Shown here: one piece after another, positions 9,574 to 18,489 of the stretch | Layout: every line of letters starts with the position of its first letter | How positions within the stretch are numbered: the stretch's first letter is position 1 | Notes under the pieces: generated by a model | What the model was told of the DNA's origin: nothing | Databases searched by the model: none | The model's input: only the letters and a program-made list of their open reading frames with translations | NCBI GenBank assembly: GCA_025210475.1 | Contig: JAOARW010000064.1 | Coordinates: forward strand, 1 to 64,000 | DNA: 64,000 nt | Direction of reading: 5' to 3' | DNA from: Carboxylicivirga sp. | GTDB lineage: Bacteria > Bacteroidota > Bacteroidia > Bacteroidales > Marinilabiliaceae | Position numbers and translations under genes: made by a program

Positions 9574-10533
9574 CTATTTGATTATTTCAATTTGATCCGT
9601 ATCAAAACCGCGTAACAGCTCTTCGATTGTCATGCGTTTTTTACCCGCCAACTGTAATTGGATAATGTTTAATACGCCATTACCGGTACCAATACTCAGG
9701 TAGGTTTTATTATCCGATTCAAACTGACCGGCACCCAATTGCTTGTCATTATTCTTTTCTGCAAAAAAGACTTTGCAACTGATTTGCTTGCCATTCTTCA
9801 TCGTAAATTCAGTCCAGGCTGTTGGATATGGCGATAATCCTCGGATGTGGTTGCGTATAGACTCAGCATCTTTTTGCCAATCGATGCGGCAATCATCTTT
9901 AAAGATTTTTGGAGCATGTCTTAGCTCATTCGCATCATTGCTCTGTGGTAATGCTTCTGCCTTATAATCCTCAATGGCTTGTACTGTTTTTACAACCAAT
10001 CCGGCACCCAGTACCATCATTTTGTCATGAACTGTGCCAGCAGTATCATCGTCATTAATCGGCATACGTTCTTGAAAGATGATGTTGCCAGTGTCAATTT
10101 CGTGCTTTAAGAAGAATGTGGTTACACCGGTTTCTTTATCGCCATTGATAACGGCCCAGTTGATCGGAGCCGCTCCACGGTAACGAGGCAATAGCGAGCC
10201 ATGTAGGTTAAAGGAACCTAATGGAGGCATGTTCCAAACCACTTCGGGCAACATGCGGAATGCCACAATTATCTGTAAATCGGCGTTTAATGCTTTTAAT
10301 TCAGTGAGAAATTCTTCATTTTTTAGCTTTTCAGGCTGTAAAACCGGGATATTCACCGAAACAGCATATTCTTTAACCGGTGACTGTTTTAATTTCTGAC
10401 CACGTCCAGCCGGACGATCCGGAGCAGTAACTACACCAACAATATTATATTGATTTTCTACGAGGGCTTTTAAACTTTCCACGGCAAAGTCTGGGGTACC
10501 CATAAATACAATTCGTAAACTCTTGTTAGCCAT
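9574..10533 (-). CDS. fmt: Methionyl-tRNA formyltransferase
   Basis: Fmt formylates initiator methionyl-tRNA using 10-formyltetrahydrofolate. The N-terminal MGTPDFAV motif, the HGSLLPRYRGAAPINW block holding the catalytic Asn-His-Asp set, and the C-terminal domain are all present over 319 residues, the normal length. It is preceded by a small DUF5522-like gene 10 bases upstream on the same strand, so the two are probably cotranscribed. Confidence 0.93.
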   Translation of the reverse strand: MANKSLRIVFMGTPDFAVESLKALVENQYNIVGVVTAPDRPAGRGQKLKQSPVKEYAVSVNIPVLQPEKLKNEEFLTELKALNADLQIIVAFRMLPEVVWNMPPLGSFNLHGSLLPRYRGAAPINWAVINGDKETGVTTFFLKHEIDTGNIIFQERMPINDDDTAGTVHDKMMVLGAGLVVKTVQAIEDYKAEALPQSNDANELRHAPKIFKDDCRIDWQKDAESIRNHIRGLSPYPTAWTEFTMKNGKQISCKVFFAEKNNDKQLGAGQFESDNKTYLSIGTGNGVLNIIQLQLAGKKRMTIEELLRGFDTDQIEIIK

Positions 10534-10543
10534 ATGTTTTGTT

Positions 10544-10732
10544 TTATTCTTTTAATTCGCGATTTCCTTTTTGATGGGAAGGAAAGTAGGGGCAATGTTT
10601 ACAACCGTTTCCACAGCAATAGCCGCGCTCGGTTAAATACTTTTCTGTCATCACCCTAAAACCCCTCGGATCCATGTAGTAATCTACATTTTCCTCTAAA
10701 GGGTCCGACATATAATAATCGTCAAAATCCAT
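10544..10732 (-). CDS. Small Cys-rich DUF5522-like protein
   Basis: A 62-residue protein with the motif YCCGNGCKHCPY near its C-terminus, which looks like a metal-binding site. The preceding MDPRGFRVMTEKYLTERG segment matches my memory of the DUF5522 family. Function unknown. I placed the start at the ATG at 10732 (MDFDDYYMSDP) because the upstream extension is hydrophobic and unlike the family, and a promoter-like element lies at 10753-10760. Confidence 0.75.
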   Translation of the reverse strand: MDFDDYYMSDPLEENVDYYMDPRGFRVMTEKYLTERGYCCGNGCKHCPYFPSHQKGNRELKE

Positions 10733-10752
10733 TGATATCTTTTTTGAAAGGA

Positions 10753-10760
10753 CAAATATA
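10753..10760 (-). promoter_or_regulatory. Possible -7 element for the DUF5522-like gene and fmt
   Basis: CAAATATA on the + strand reads TATATTTG on the minus strand, matching TAnnTTTG, 21 bases before the ATG at 10732. No well-spaced -33 element is evident. Confidence 0.35.
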
Positions 10761-10990
10761 AAGCGAATTATGCATGATGGCATCACAAAAGAACAGGGAA
10801 ATCTACTTTAGAATTATAACCGGTTCATTGATTCATTCAGGTTTACCCTGTAGGAGCCCAGCAAACCAGCGTAGGTGCTATTTTACTACTGAAGAAGCTA
10901 AATTTACCAATGTAGGAATTGCAAAAAAAACCGCACCTTTATAAGCAATAATGTAATAAAGATGCGATCCTAAAATATTTAAGAGAGAGT

Positions 10991-11977
10991 TTATTTCTGG
11001 CTAAACTGTTTCATAAACTGAACACGCAGATATCCAGCCGGGTTAACAGCTTTGGACTGACTTAATGTGCCTCTGAAATCACTCAGTTTTTCAAAATCAT
11101 GTTTCTTCATCCATTTCTCTAACTCGTGGTTGTATCGTTCAATGGTTTCAACACCATTTTTGTAAAGAACACTGGCCAGTTGTACAACATTGGCTCCAGC
11201 TAAAAGCATTTTAAGAATGGTGCGCGACTCGTGTATGCCAGTAGTGGCTGCCAGATCACATTCAGTACGATTGGATGTAATGGCAATCCATCGTAAAGGC
11301 ATGGTGTACTCATGTTCCTGGCTAAAAATATGAGTCGGAATAACTTCCAGATTCTCCACATCAATGTCGGGTGAATAAAATCGATTAAATAATACCAAGC
11401 CCGCAATACCTGTTTTCGACAAGCGGGTTATGATATCTGCCAGGTTAGAGAAATAGTGACTGATTTTAATGGAAACCGGGATGTTCACTTCTTTAAGCAC
11501 CGCATCAACCACATCAAAATATACCTGTTCGTTATCTGCCCCTTTTCGATCGGTATCCGAAGGTAAGGTAAAAATATTTAACTCAATGGCATCGGCACCG
11601 GCATCTTGCAACGTGCGTGCGTAGGATGGCCAGGTATGGGCCGTTACGCAGTTAATGCTGGCAATAACCGGTATATCAACTTCTTTTTTACAATCCGAAA
11701 GTAACTTAACATAGTCGTTCAATGTCCCTTCCACATCAAATGTATCGTAATAATCCATCGTTTCGGGGTACAGGTAATTTTGCGAATGCATGCGGTGCAG
11801 GTCACGTTCCATCTCAGTTACGATTTCTTCTTCAAAAAGTGATTTAAGAACAACGGCACCGGCACCGGCTTTTTCAATTTTTTTTATGTCTTCCAGCGAG
11901 TTGGTTAATCCTGAACTGGCTGCTATAATAGGACTTTTAAGATTTAGTCCGAGGTAAGTGGTCGAAATGTCGGGCAT
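10991..11977 (-). CDS. Dihydroorotate dehydrogenase-like protein
   Basis: A 328-residue FMN-type TIM-barrel protein related to class 1 dihydroorotate dehydrogenase (PyrD). The opening DISTTYLGLNLKSPIIAASSG, the AGAGAVVLKSLFEEEI segment and the DAGADAIELN strand are PyrD-like. It is the divergent 'DHOD-like' form common in Bacteroidota rather than canonical PyrD, so a role in pyrimidine synthesis is not certain. It is divergent from anmK. Confidence 0.8.
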   Translation of the reverse strand: MPDISTTYLGLNLKSPIIAASSGLTNSLEDIKKIEKAGAGAVVLKSLFEEEIVTEMERDLHRMHSQNYLYPETMDYYDTFDVEGTLNDYVKLLSDCKKEVDIPVIASINCVTAHTWPSYARTLQDAGADAIELNIFTLPSDTDRKGADNEQVYFDVVDAVLKEVNIPVSIKISHYFSNLADIITRLSKTGIAGLVLFNRFYSPDIDVENLEVIPTHIFSQEHEYTMPLRWIAITSNRTECDLAATTGIHESRTILKMLLAGANVVQLASVLYKNGVETIERYNHELEKWMKKHDFEKLSDFRGTLSQSKAVNPAGYLRVQFMKQFSQK

Positions 11978-12056
11978 AATTTTTAGAATTTTGTTGAATA
12001 AAGGGATGTTAAAACAAATATCTTCACTAATTTACGTCTTGGAAGATAAAAATGCT

Positions 12057-13136
12057 ATGTATAAACAAATAAAGAATTCGTATTGTTGTGTTGGATTGAT
12101 GTCGGGAACCTCATTGGATGGTTTGGACATTGTATTGTGTAACCTTGAAAAAACGGAAGCGGGGTGGCGTTATCACATTCAGAAAAGTGCAACAATCACT
12201 TATTCAGAAGCCCGACGGGATGACCTGTTAAAAGCCTGGCTAATGAACGGCAAGGAGCTACTAAAGCTCAATCGACGCTATGCCAATTGGGTAGCCGATC
12301 AGGTTAATCTTTTTCTGGAAGATGTTGATGAAATGCCGGATCTTATTGCATCGCATGGACATACTGTTTTTCATGAGCCCAAGGATGGATTTAATTTTCA
12401 ATTGGGAGATGGTAACATCATAGCGGCTAAAACGGGTATCACCACTGTATCGGATTTCAGAAGTTTGTGCGTTTGTTTAGGAGGAGAAGGCGCTCCGCTT
12501 GTGCCCATTGGCGACATGCTGTTGTTTTCGGATTATGATGCCTGTGTTAATCTGGGAGGTTTTGCAAATGTATCGAGTCAGATTGATGGAGCGAGGGTTG
12601 CATGGGATATTTGTCCGGTAAATTTTGTGATTAACTGTCTGGTTGCAAAAACCGGTTTAACGATGGATAAAGATGGTGAGCTGGCCAAGCAAGGGCGTAT
12701 TATTCCTAAGTTGAAGGACGAACTGGATATCATTCCTTATTATAAAGAGGAGGCACCTAAATCGTTGGCCCAGGAATGGGTTGAGAAGGAGTTTTGGCCA
12801 ATCATACGCAGGTATAATAAGCATGCGCTTCATTATATTCTGCGAACTTGTTATGAGCATTTTACCGATGTTATTGCCGCTGATTTAAATGGTTTTATAG
12901 ATTCGGGTAAAATTTTGTTTACCGGAGGTGGCGTTTATAACCAGTATTTCATGCAATTATTGCGGAAGAAGTTGAAAGCTGAAGTATACATTCCGGATTT
13001 GACATTGATTAACTACAAAGAAGCTTTGATTTTTGCTTTGCTGGGCGTACTAAGAGTCAGGGGCGAGGTGAACTGCTTAAAGACAGTGACAGGATCAAAG
13101 CGTGATAATTGTTCAGGAGCAGTTATTCTTGGATAA
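12057..13136 (+). CDS. anmK: Anhydro-N-acetylmuramic acid kinase
   Basis: AnmK phosphorylates and opens 1,6-anhydro-N-acetylmuramic acid during peptidoglycan recycling. The signature GLMSGTSLDGLD lies at about residues 13-24, the middle holds LGGEGAPLVPIGD, and a phosphate-binding FTGGGVYN segment lies toward the C-terminus. I chose the ATG at 12057, giving MYKQIKNSY, because the longer frame needs a GTG inside the divergent gene. Length about 359 residues, typical. Confidence 0.9.
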   Translation: MYKQIKNSYCCVGLMSGTSLDGLDIVLCNLEKTEAGWRYHIQKSATITYSEARRDDLLKAWLMNGKELLKLNRRYANWVADQVNLFLEDVDEMPDLIASHGHTVFHEPKDGFNFQLGDGNIIAAKTGITTVSDFRSLCVCLGGEGAPLVPIGDMLLFSDYDACVNLGGFANVSSQIDGARVAWDICPVNFVINCLVAKTGLTMDKDGELAKQGRIIPKLKDELDIIPYYKEEAPKSLAQEWVEKEFWPIIRRYNKHALHYILRTCYEHFTDVIAADLNGFIDSGKILFTGGGVYNQYFMQLLRKKLKAEVYIPDLTLINYKEALIFALLGVLRVRGEVNCLKTVTGSKRDNCSGAVILG

Positions 13137-13355
13137 ATAAATTTCTTTAAAAGATTTGTTTCAGCTTGTTTTTAGGGAGCTTATACAATTTTTGTTTCGA
13201 ATCATTTTCATTTTATGTGGTGTAATGTTTAAACCGCTAACAGGCATTAAATGTGGATGACATAAAGATACTATATTGCTGATCGATTCAATTCATCTTT
13301 GATCTGCCAATTGGTAGACGGGTTATGTCACAATTGATAAACAAAAATATAAGCA

Positions 13356-15281
13356 ATGAAACAATTCTTTTTTTTACTGTCATTTTTGCTGTTAGCTTCC
13401 GCAGCTCAATCGCAAACGCAAACTGTTAATACCCACGATAAGGTAACCATTGTTACCAATCCTTCAGCAGGCTGGAAAAGTTTTAAGCAATGGGGCGAAT
13501 TTCCTTCTCCCGAAAAAGAAGTGCGACGTGTTATAATGCACCTAACATTGGCCTATCCCGAAGATCGGGCTATTGCACACTGGGATTATATGGATCGTAT
13601 TAAAATTCTTCGCCAGGGAGGTAAGAACGGTAAAATGCTCGACTACGAAATTGGCCGTATGTTAACTCCCTACGGAAGCAATTTTAAAGAAGGCTGGAAT
13701 TACACCTGGAGTGTTGACGTGACCGATTTTCAGGCTTTCCTGCGCGATAGTGTTGAAATAGAATATATCCATTCGGGTTACGAATCGCCTGAATTGGGTT
13801 GGGATCTGAGCCTCAATTTTGAGTTTTTGTTTGGACCACAGGTGGCCGATTTTGTGAAGCTCGATAAATTGTGGACAGGTGGATTTCAGTATGGAAATCC
13901 TAAGAATGATATCGAGAAAAGCCTGAAGCCGGTTAATATCAAAAAAGATGCTGGCAGTACTTTTGGTCGATTCAGAATACAGCAAACAGGTCATGGTATG
14001 GACCAGCCTAATGGATGTAGTGAGTTCTGTAGCCGCTGGCGCGAAATGATATTTGATGATCAGGTAGTTGATCATCGTGATTTATGGAAAGAATGTGGTG
14101 ATAACCCATTGTATCCGCAGGGAGGAACATGGATTTTTGATCGTGGCTATTGGTGCCCCGGCGATCTGCAGACACCGGATGTTGTGGATGTGCCCCTGAC
14201 ACGTAAAAAGCACTCTGTTGATTTGAAGATGCAACCCTTTACAGCCAACAACATCAATCAGCCTAAAGAAGAAATTTCTTCTTTCTTTATTCAATATGCA
14301 GCTCCAAATCATAAGCATGATGTAGCTATTGAGGAAATTATTGCTCCCAACAGAAAGGCCAATTATAATCGTTATAATCCAACAGGTTTTAATCCGATTA
14401 TTAAAATTCGTAACCTGGGTAGCGAAAGGCTTCATCGCTTAATTGTTGTTTATCAAACTAAAGGATTTGAATCAAAAACATATGAGTGGACTGGCGAATT
14501 GGATTTTTACGAGACAACCACTATTAAATTACCGGGCGAGATTGATTCAAAAGAAGGTGTTAATGAGTTTTCTGTTGTTTTGAGCGAACCCAATGGAGAA
14601 GATGATGAGTGGGATGGCGATAATAGCATGCAATCTGAATTTACTCCAATACCAACTATCCCATCAAATTTTGTAGTTGATTTTATGACCAACAATCAAC
14701 CAGAAGAAAATGCCCTGTTTATTGTTAGTAGTGCAGGTGATACCATTTTTAACAAGCAACCAATCGATCTTAAGGCTGACACCACCTATCTGGATACATT
14801 AAAGTTGCCGGAGGGAAAATATTTTATGCAATTGACAGATACGGCCGGCACAGGTCTGGAATTCTGGTTCTTTGCCAAAGCAGGTTATGGTCGTTTGCGT
14901 TTAAAAGATACAGAAGGTAACCTGATTAAGTTATTTGAAAGTGATTGTGGTAATGGTTTGTATTATGCTTTCCAGACCAAGGATGATTTCCAGGTAGATA
15001 CAACAAGATCGCACCTATCTGTTAATATTTATCCTCGAATGGTTGAAGAATATGCTACAGTATACACCACAACCAATGTGCCTTCGACGCTGACTTTGCG
15101 AATTACAAAGGATGGCAAGTATATCGAAAAGCATGAATTTACCAATTTGAAGGATGCTCAAACAGGTTTAGATTTACGCCATCTTGAAAACGGACGCTAT
15201 GTTATGGAGATATATGTTAATGACGAACACAAAATGAACCGTCGATTTAATAAAGTTACCAAAGGAAGCTTGAAATATTGA
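13356..15281 (+). CDS. Secreted PNGase F-like glycoamidase
   Basis: A 641-residue secreted protein with a cleavable signal peptide (residues 1-19). The central part resembles peptide-N4-(N-acetyl-beta-D-glucosaminyl)asparagine amidase F. Supporting segments are HWDYMDRI near residue 70 (the expected catalytic Asp region), GHGMDQPNGCSEFC and FDRGYWCPGD, whose cysteines match conserved disulfide positions of the PNGase F fold. The enzyme class removes N-glycans from glycoproteins. The C-terminal 80 residues (NIYPRM... LENGRYVMEIYV) look like a type IX secretion sorting domain, so export across the outer membrane is likely. Activity on glycans is inferred. Confidence 0.75.
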   Translation: MKQFFFLLSFLLLASAAQSQTQTVNTHDKVTIVTNPSAGWKSFKQWGEFPSPEKEVRRVIMHLTLAYPEDRAIAHWDYMDRIKILRQGGKNGKMLDYEIGRMLTPYGSNFKEGWNYTWSVDVTDFQAFLRDSVEIEYIHSGYESPELGWDLSLNFEFLFGPQVADFVKLDKLWTGGFQYGNPKNDIEKSLKPVNIKKDAGSTFGRFRIQQTGHGMDQPNGCSEFCSRWREMIFDDQVVDHRDLWKECGDNPLYPQGGTWIFDRGYWCPGDLQTPDVVDVPLTRKKHSVDLKMQPFTANNINQPKEEISSFFIQYAAPNHKHDVAIEEIIAPNRKANYNRYNPTGFNPIIKIRNLGSERLHRLIVVYQTKGFESKTYEWTGELDFYETTTIKLPGEIDSKEGVNEFSVVLSEPNGEDDEWDGDNSMQSEFTPIPTIPSNFVVDFMTNNQPEENALFIVSSAGDTIFNKQPIDLKADTTYLDTLKLPEGKYFMQLTDTAGTGLEFWFFAKAGYGRLRLKDTEGNLIKLFESDCGNGLYYAFQTKDDFQVDTTRSHLSVNIYPRMVEEYATVYTTTNVPSTLTLRITKDGKYIEKHEFTNLKDAQTGLDLRHLENGRYVMEIYVNDEHKMNRRFNKVTKGSLKY

Positions 15282-15461
15282 TGTGTAGATAAAAGAAACT
15301 GGTGGAGCCTTAAATGATCATTTTCAATCTTATCACTAATCACACCCATAAATGATCACATTACTTGACCGCAGAAATAAGTAATGGCATCCACCAGCAC
15401 CTCTTAAATATGAAACACACCAAGTAAAAATATGTTTACAAAATTTTAAAATTGGATACAA

Positions 15462-15488
15462 AAAAAGGAGGCTTCGGGCCTCCTTTTT
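15462..15488. terminator. Terminator downstream of ribBA and PNGase-like gene
   Basis: Perfect 11-bp stem (AAAAAGGAGGC / GCCTCCTTTTT) with a TTCGG loop and a T-run at one side and an A-run at the other. It is placed between convergent genes and works in both directions. Confidence 0.8.
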
Positions 15489-15509
15489 ATTTTATATCGT
15501 TGATAACGA

Positions 15510-16748
15510 TTACTTATTATCGTATTTAAAAAACTTCAGGTTATGCCCCATTCGTTCTTTTTTAGTTTGCATGTAATGCTGGTTGTGTGGGTTTGGAGCT
15601 ATTTCGATCGAAACATTTTCAACCACTTCCAGACCATATCCTTCTAATCCAATTTGTTTGATCGGATTATTGGTCATTAATCGCATTTTACCAATGCCTA
15701 GTTCTCTTAATATCTGAGCACCGATACCATAGTCGCGTTCATCTTCTTCAAATCCCAGTTCGATGTTGGCATCAACAGTATCCATGCCTTCTTCCTGCAA
15801 TTTATAGGCAGCGATTTTATTCATTAAACCAATACCTCGTCCTTCCTGATTCATGTATACAACAGCACCTTTGCCTTCTTTTTCAATCATCTCCATGGCT
15901 TTATATAGCTGTTCACCACATTCGCATCTTAACGATCCAAAAATATCACCGGTAGCACACGATGAGTGAACTCTCACCAAAATAGGCTCTTCTTCTGTCC
16001 ATTCGCCTTTAATAAGCGCCATGTGCTCAAGACCGTTTGACTTTTGCTTGAAGGGGATGAAACGGAAATCACCATGTGCAGTTGGCAAACTCACTTCCAC
16101 ACCTTTAACAATCAAACTTTCTTTTTGCAAACGGTATGCAATCAAATCTTTAATGGTAATGATTTTGAGCTTAAATTTCTCAGCAATTTTCACCAACTGA
16201 GGTAAACGAGCCATTGTCCCGTCTTCATTTAAAATCTCAACCAATACAGCTGCTGGCTGTAAACCTGCTAAACGTGCCAAATCCACACCGGCTTCGGTAT
16301 GACCGGCCCGGCGAAGCACCCCTCTGTTTTTGGCTTTGAGTGGAAATATGTGTCCCGGACGACCCAATTCTTCCGGATTGGTATCCGGATTGGTAAGTGC
16401 TAAAATGGTTTTAGCACGATCAGATGCTGATATACCGGTTGTACATCCATGACCTAATAAATCAACAGAAACAGTAAATGGAGTGGCATGACTGGCGGTA
16501 TTCTTACCAACCATTAAATCCAATTCTAACTCCTCACATCGCTCTTCTGTTAATGGGGTACAAATTAATCCACGTCCGTGAGTAGCCATAAAATTGACCT
16601 TCTCAGGCGTCATTAATTCCGCTGCTGCAATGAAATCGCCTTCGTTTTCGCGATCTTCATCATCAACAACAATAATTAGTTCACCATTCTTAATAGCTTC
16701 AATAGCCTCAGGTATTGAATTCAATTTAAACTCTTGTTCTGCTGACAT
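15510..16748 (-). CDS. ribBA: Bifunctional DHBP synthase / GTP cyclohydrolase II
   Basis: RibBA supplies both entry reactions of riboflavin synthesis. The N-terminal half is 3,4-dihydroxy-2-butanone-4-phosphate synthase ([10 protein letters not shown] near residue 30, [16 protein letters not shown] near 147). The C-terminal half is GTP cyclohydrolase II ([18 protein letters not shown] with the three zinc cysteines, then EGRGIGL). Length 412, the usual fusion. A promoter-like element lies at 16790-16819, inside the tail of the upstream permease gene. Confidence 0.94.
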   Translation of the reverse strand: MSAEQEFKLNSIPEAIEAIKNGELIIVVDDEDRENEGDFIAAAELMTPEKVNFMATHGRGLICTPLTEERCEELELDLMVGKNTASHATPFTVSVDLLGHGCTTGISASDRAKTILALTNPDTNPEELGRPGHIFPLKAKNRGVLRRAGHTEAGVDLARLAGLQPAAVLVEILNEDGTMARLPQLVKIAEKFKLKIITIKDLIAYRLQKESLIVKGVEVSLPTAHGDFRFIPFKQKSNGLEHMALIKGEWTEEEPILVRVHSSCATGDIFGSLRCECGEQLYKAMEMIEKEGKGAVVYMNQEGRGIGLMNKIAAYKLQEEGMDTVDANIELGFEEDERDYGIGAQILRELGIGKMRLMTNNPIKQIGLEGYGLEVVENVSIEIAPNPHNQHYMQTKKERMGHNLKFFKYDNK

Positions 16749-16789
16749 TTGTTATATTTATTTCGACGGTGTTGTCCACTATGGGATTG

Positions 16790-16819
16790 CAAAATTAATG
16801 AAATTAAAAACCAAAACAA
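16790..16819 (-). promoter_or_regulatory. Promoter-like element for ribBA
   Basis: On the minus strand TAATTTTG (16790-16797) matches TAnnTTTG and TTG (16817-16819) lies 19 bases upstream. It would place transcription about 35 bases before the ribBA ATG. I see no conserved riboflavin riboswitch pattern here. Confidence 0.4.
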
Positions 16820-16828
16820 TGAAAAGCC

Positions 16829-18343
16829 TCAGGTCTTGGTATTTGTTTCAGTTTCTTTTTCCTTGTCAAGTCGGTTCTGCAAGTCAAACTTTTCGCGCTT
16901 AAATAATTTCTGGAAGAAAATAATGTAAGCATCAGCGTTAAGCAGGGTTGAGTCGGTTGCCGATTTGTACGTTAAAAATGCTCCTAAAGGAAACAAAATA
17001 GACGAAGATAACCACATGCCCTGGTAAACCTGCCAGGCACCTTCTTTGGCAAACTTAACACCTAAAGTATCAACGATGTAATAAAAGATAAAGAACAAAA
17101 CGGAAATAACCACCGGCATGCCAAGCCCTCCCTTACGTATAATGGCGCCGAGTGGTGCCCCGATAAAGAAGAAAATAAAACAGGCAAACGAAAGTGTAAA
17201 CTTCCGGTGTACCTCCATGTAATGCTTGGTTATTTTAGATTGATAATTGCGATAACGTGTTAGTTTTCCTTCCAGCTGGCTGCGATTATCCTGTGCCTGT
17301 CGTTTGGCACCTTCAATAGCAATTAGTTGCTGGTGATTGTTTAAAGATTGATACAGCGAATCGTAATTAAGAGGCTGAATGGAATCAATCGATGTTTTCT
17401 TTAATTCTTTATTTCGCCGTTGGAAATAGCGTCGTTGCTGGAAATAGAAGTTGTCGGTTTGCTTTCTGATATTGCTAACAACTTCACCTTGCTGCATATT
17501 TAATGTATCAATTCCATTCTGCAATTGAGTGAGGTTTTTCATCCGGTCGTGACTGGAAAAAAGCTGTTCGTCAGTGCGTTCCAGGTTATGGCCTTCCATT
17601 TCAAAAAGTGCTATTTGCTTCTTGAATTTATCCTGCCTGAACCGTTGTTTCTCCCGACTGTTTAATCGTTTCTTTTGATTTTGAATGTTTTCCTCGAATC
17701 GGATGCCATCCATCAAAGTTAACTTCATAAAGCCATTGCCTTTCGCAATCTGTAACTTACCGGAGTCGGCCAGAGTTACATTAGAATTGGGGTTACGACT
17801 ATCGCGATGGTCATAAATCATGACATTATGCATTAGTCCGGTTTCCGGATCCTTACTGTCAATCTTTATTCTGAAATCCTCAATGCCATCGTAAAAGATC
17901 TGCTCCTTAATTTCTAATTCGGGCTTCTTCTGTTTAACCGACCAAAGTAAGGTGTATAGCTTCAGGTTAGCCCATGGCAACACATTATTTGAAAAGCCAA
18001 AAGCAAGGGTTGAAATGATTATTGTTACAATAATAAGCGGTTTCATGGTGCGGAGTAATGAAACTCCGGAAGCTTTAATGGCTGTAAGTTCATAGTTTTC
18101 GCCAAGGCTGCCAAAGGTCATAAGCGAGGCCAGTAGAATAGCTAAAGGCAAGGCCATTGGTATTACCTGAACCGATGCATAAAACAATAATTCTCCTAAT
18201 GTGAAAAAGTCAAGTCCTTTACCAACCAAATCATCCACATATCTCCAAAGAAACTGCATTACCAGGATAAACAATGAAATAAAGAAGGTCATTGCTAAAG
18301 GCCCCAGGTAACTTTTTAATATAAACAGGTGTAATTTCTTCAT
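16829..18343 (-). CDS. LptF/LptG-family permease (copy 1)
   Basis: A 504-residue permease of the YjgP/YjgQ family, the membrane part of the Lpt machine that moves lipopolysaccharide to the outer membrane. Three hydrophobic helices occupy about residues 1-125 and three more lie near the C-terminus, with a large periplasmic domain between. That domain holds a glutamine- and arginine-rich coiled-coil-like stretch (about 215-350). It closely resembles the neighbour at 18490-19923, so the pair looks like a tandem duplication. Which one corresponds to LptF or LptG cannot be told. Confidence 0.85.
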   Translation of the reverse strand: MKKLHLFILKSYLGPLAMTFFISLFILVMQFLWRYVDDLVGKGLDFFTLGELLFYASVQVIPMALPLAILLASLMTFGSLGENYELTAIKASGVSLLRTMKPLIIVTIIISTLAFGFSNNVLPWANLKLYTLLWSVKQKKPELEIKEQIFYDGIEDFRIKIDSKDPETGLMHNVMIYDHRDSRNPNSNVTLADSGKLQIAKGNGFMKLTLMDGIRFEENIQNQKKRLNSREKQRFRQDKFKKQIALFEMEGHNLERTDEQLFSSHDRMKNLTQLQNGIDTLNMQQGEVVSNIRKQTDNFYFQQRRYFQRRNKELKKTSIDSIQPLNYDSLYQSLNNHQQLIAIEGAKRQAQDNRSQLEGKLTRYRNYQSKITKHYMEVHRKFTLSFACFIFFFIGAPLGAIIRKGGLGMPVVISVLFFIFYYIVDTLGVKFAKEGAWQVYQGMWLSSSILFPLGAFLTYKSATDSTLLNADAYIIFFQKLFKREKFDLQNRLDKEKETETNTKT

Positions 18344-18388
18344 CGTTTCAATACGCTCCTAACTGTGAATTTTGTCTACTCACATTGG

Positions 18389-18396
18389 CAAAGTTA
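18389..18396 (-). promoter_or_regulatory. Possible -7 element for permease copy 1
   Basis: Minus-strand TAACTTTG matches TAnnTTTG, 46 bases before the ATG at 18343. If real, the downstream copy can be transcribed separately from the upstream copy. Confidence 0.35.
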
Positions 18397-18489
18397 GTTG
18401 AATCATTGAAACAACCATATAATGTTTTTTAGCTTTTTAATCCGATGATTCATCTAGAACCAGATATACTGAATTAAGAAGGGTTGAAA

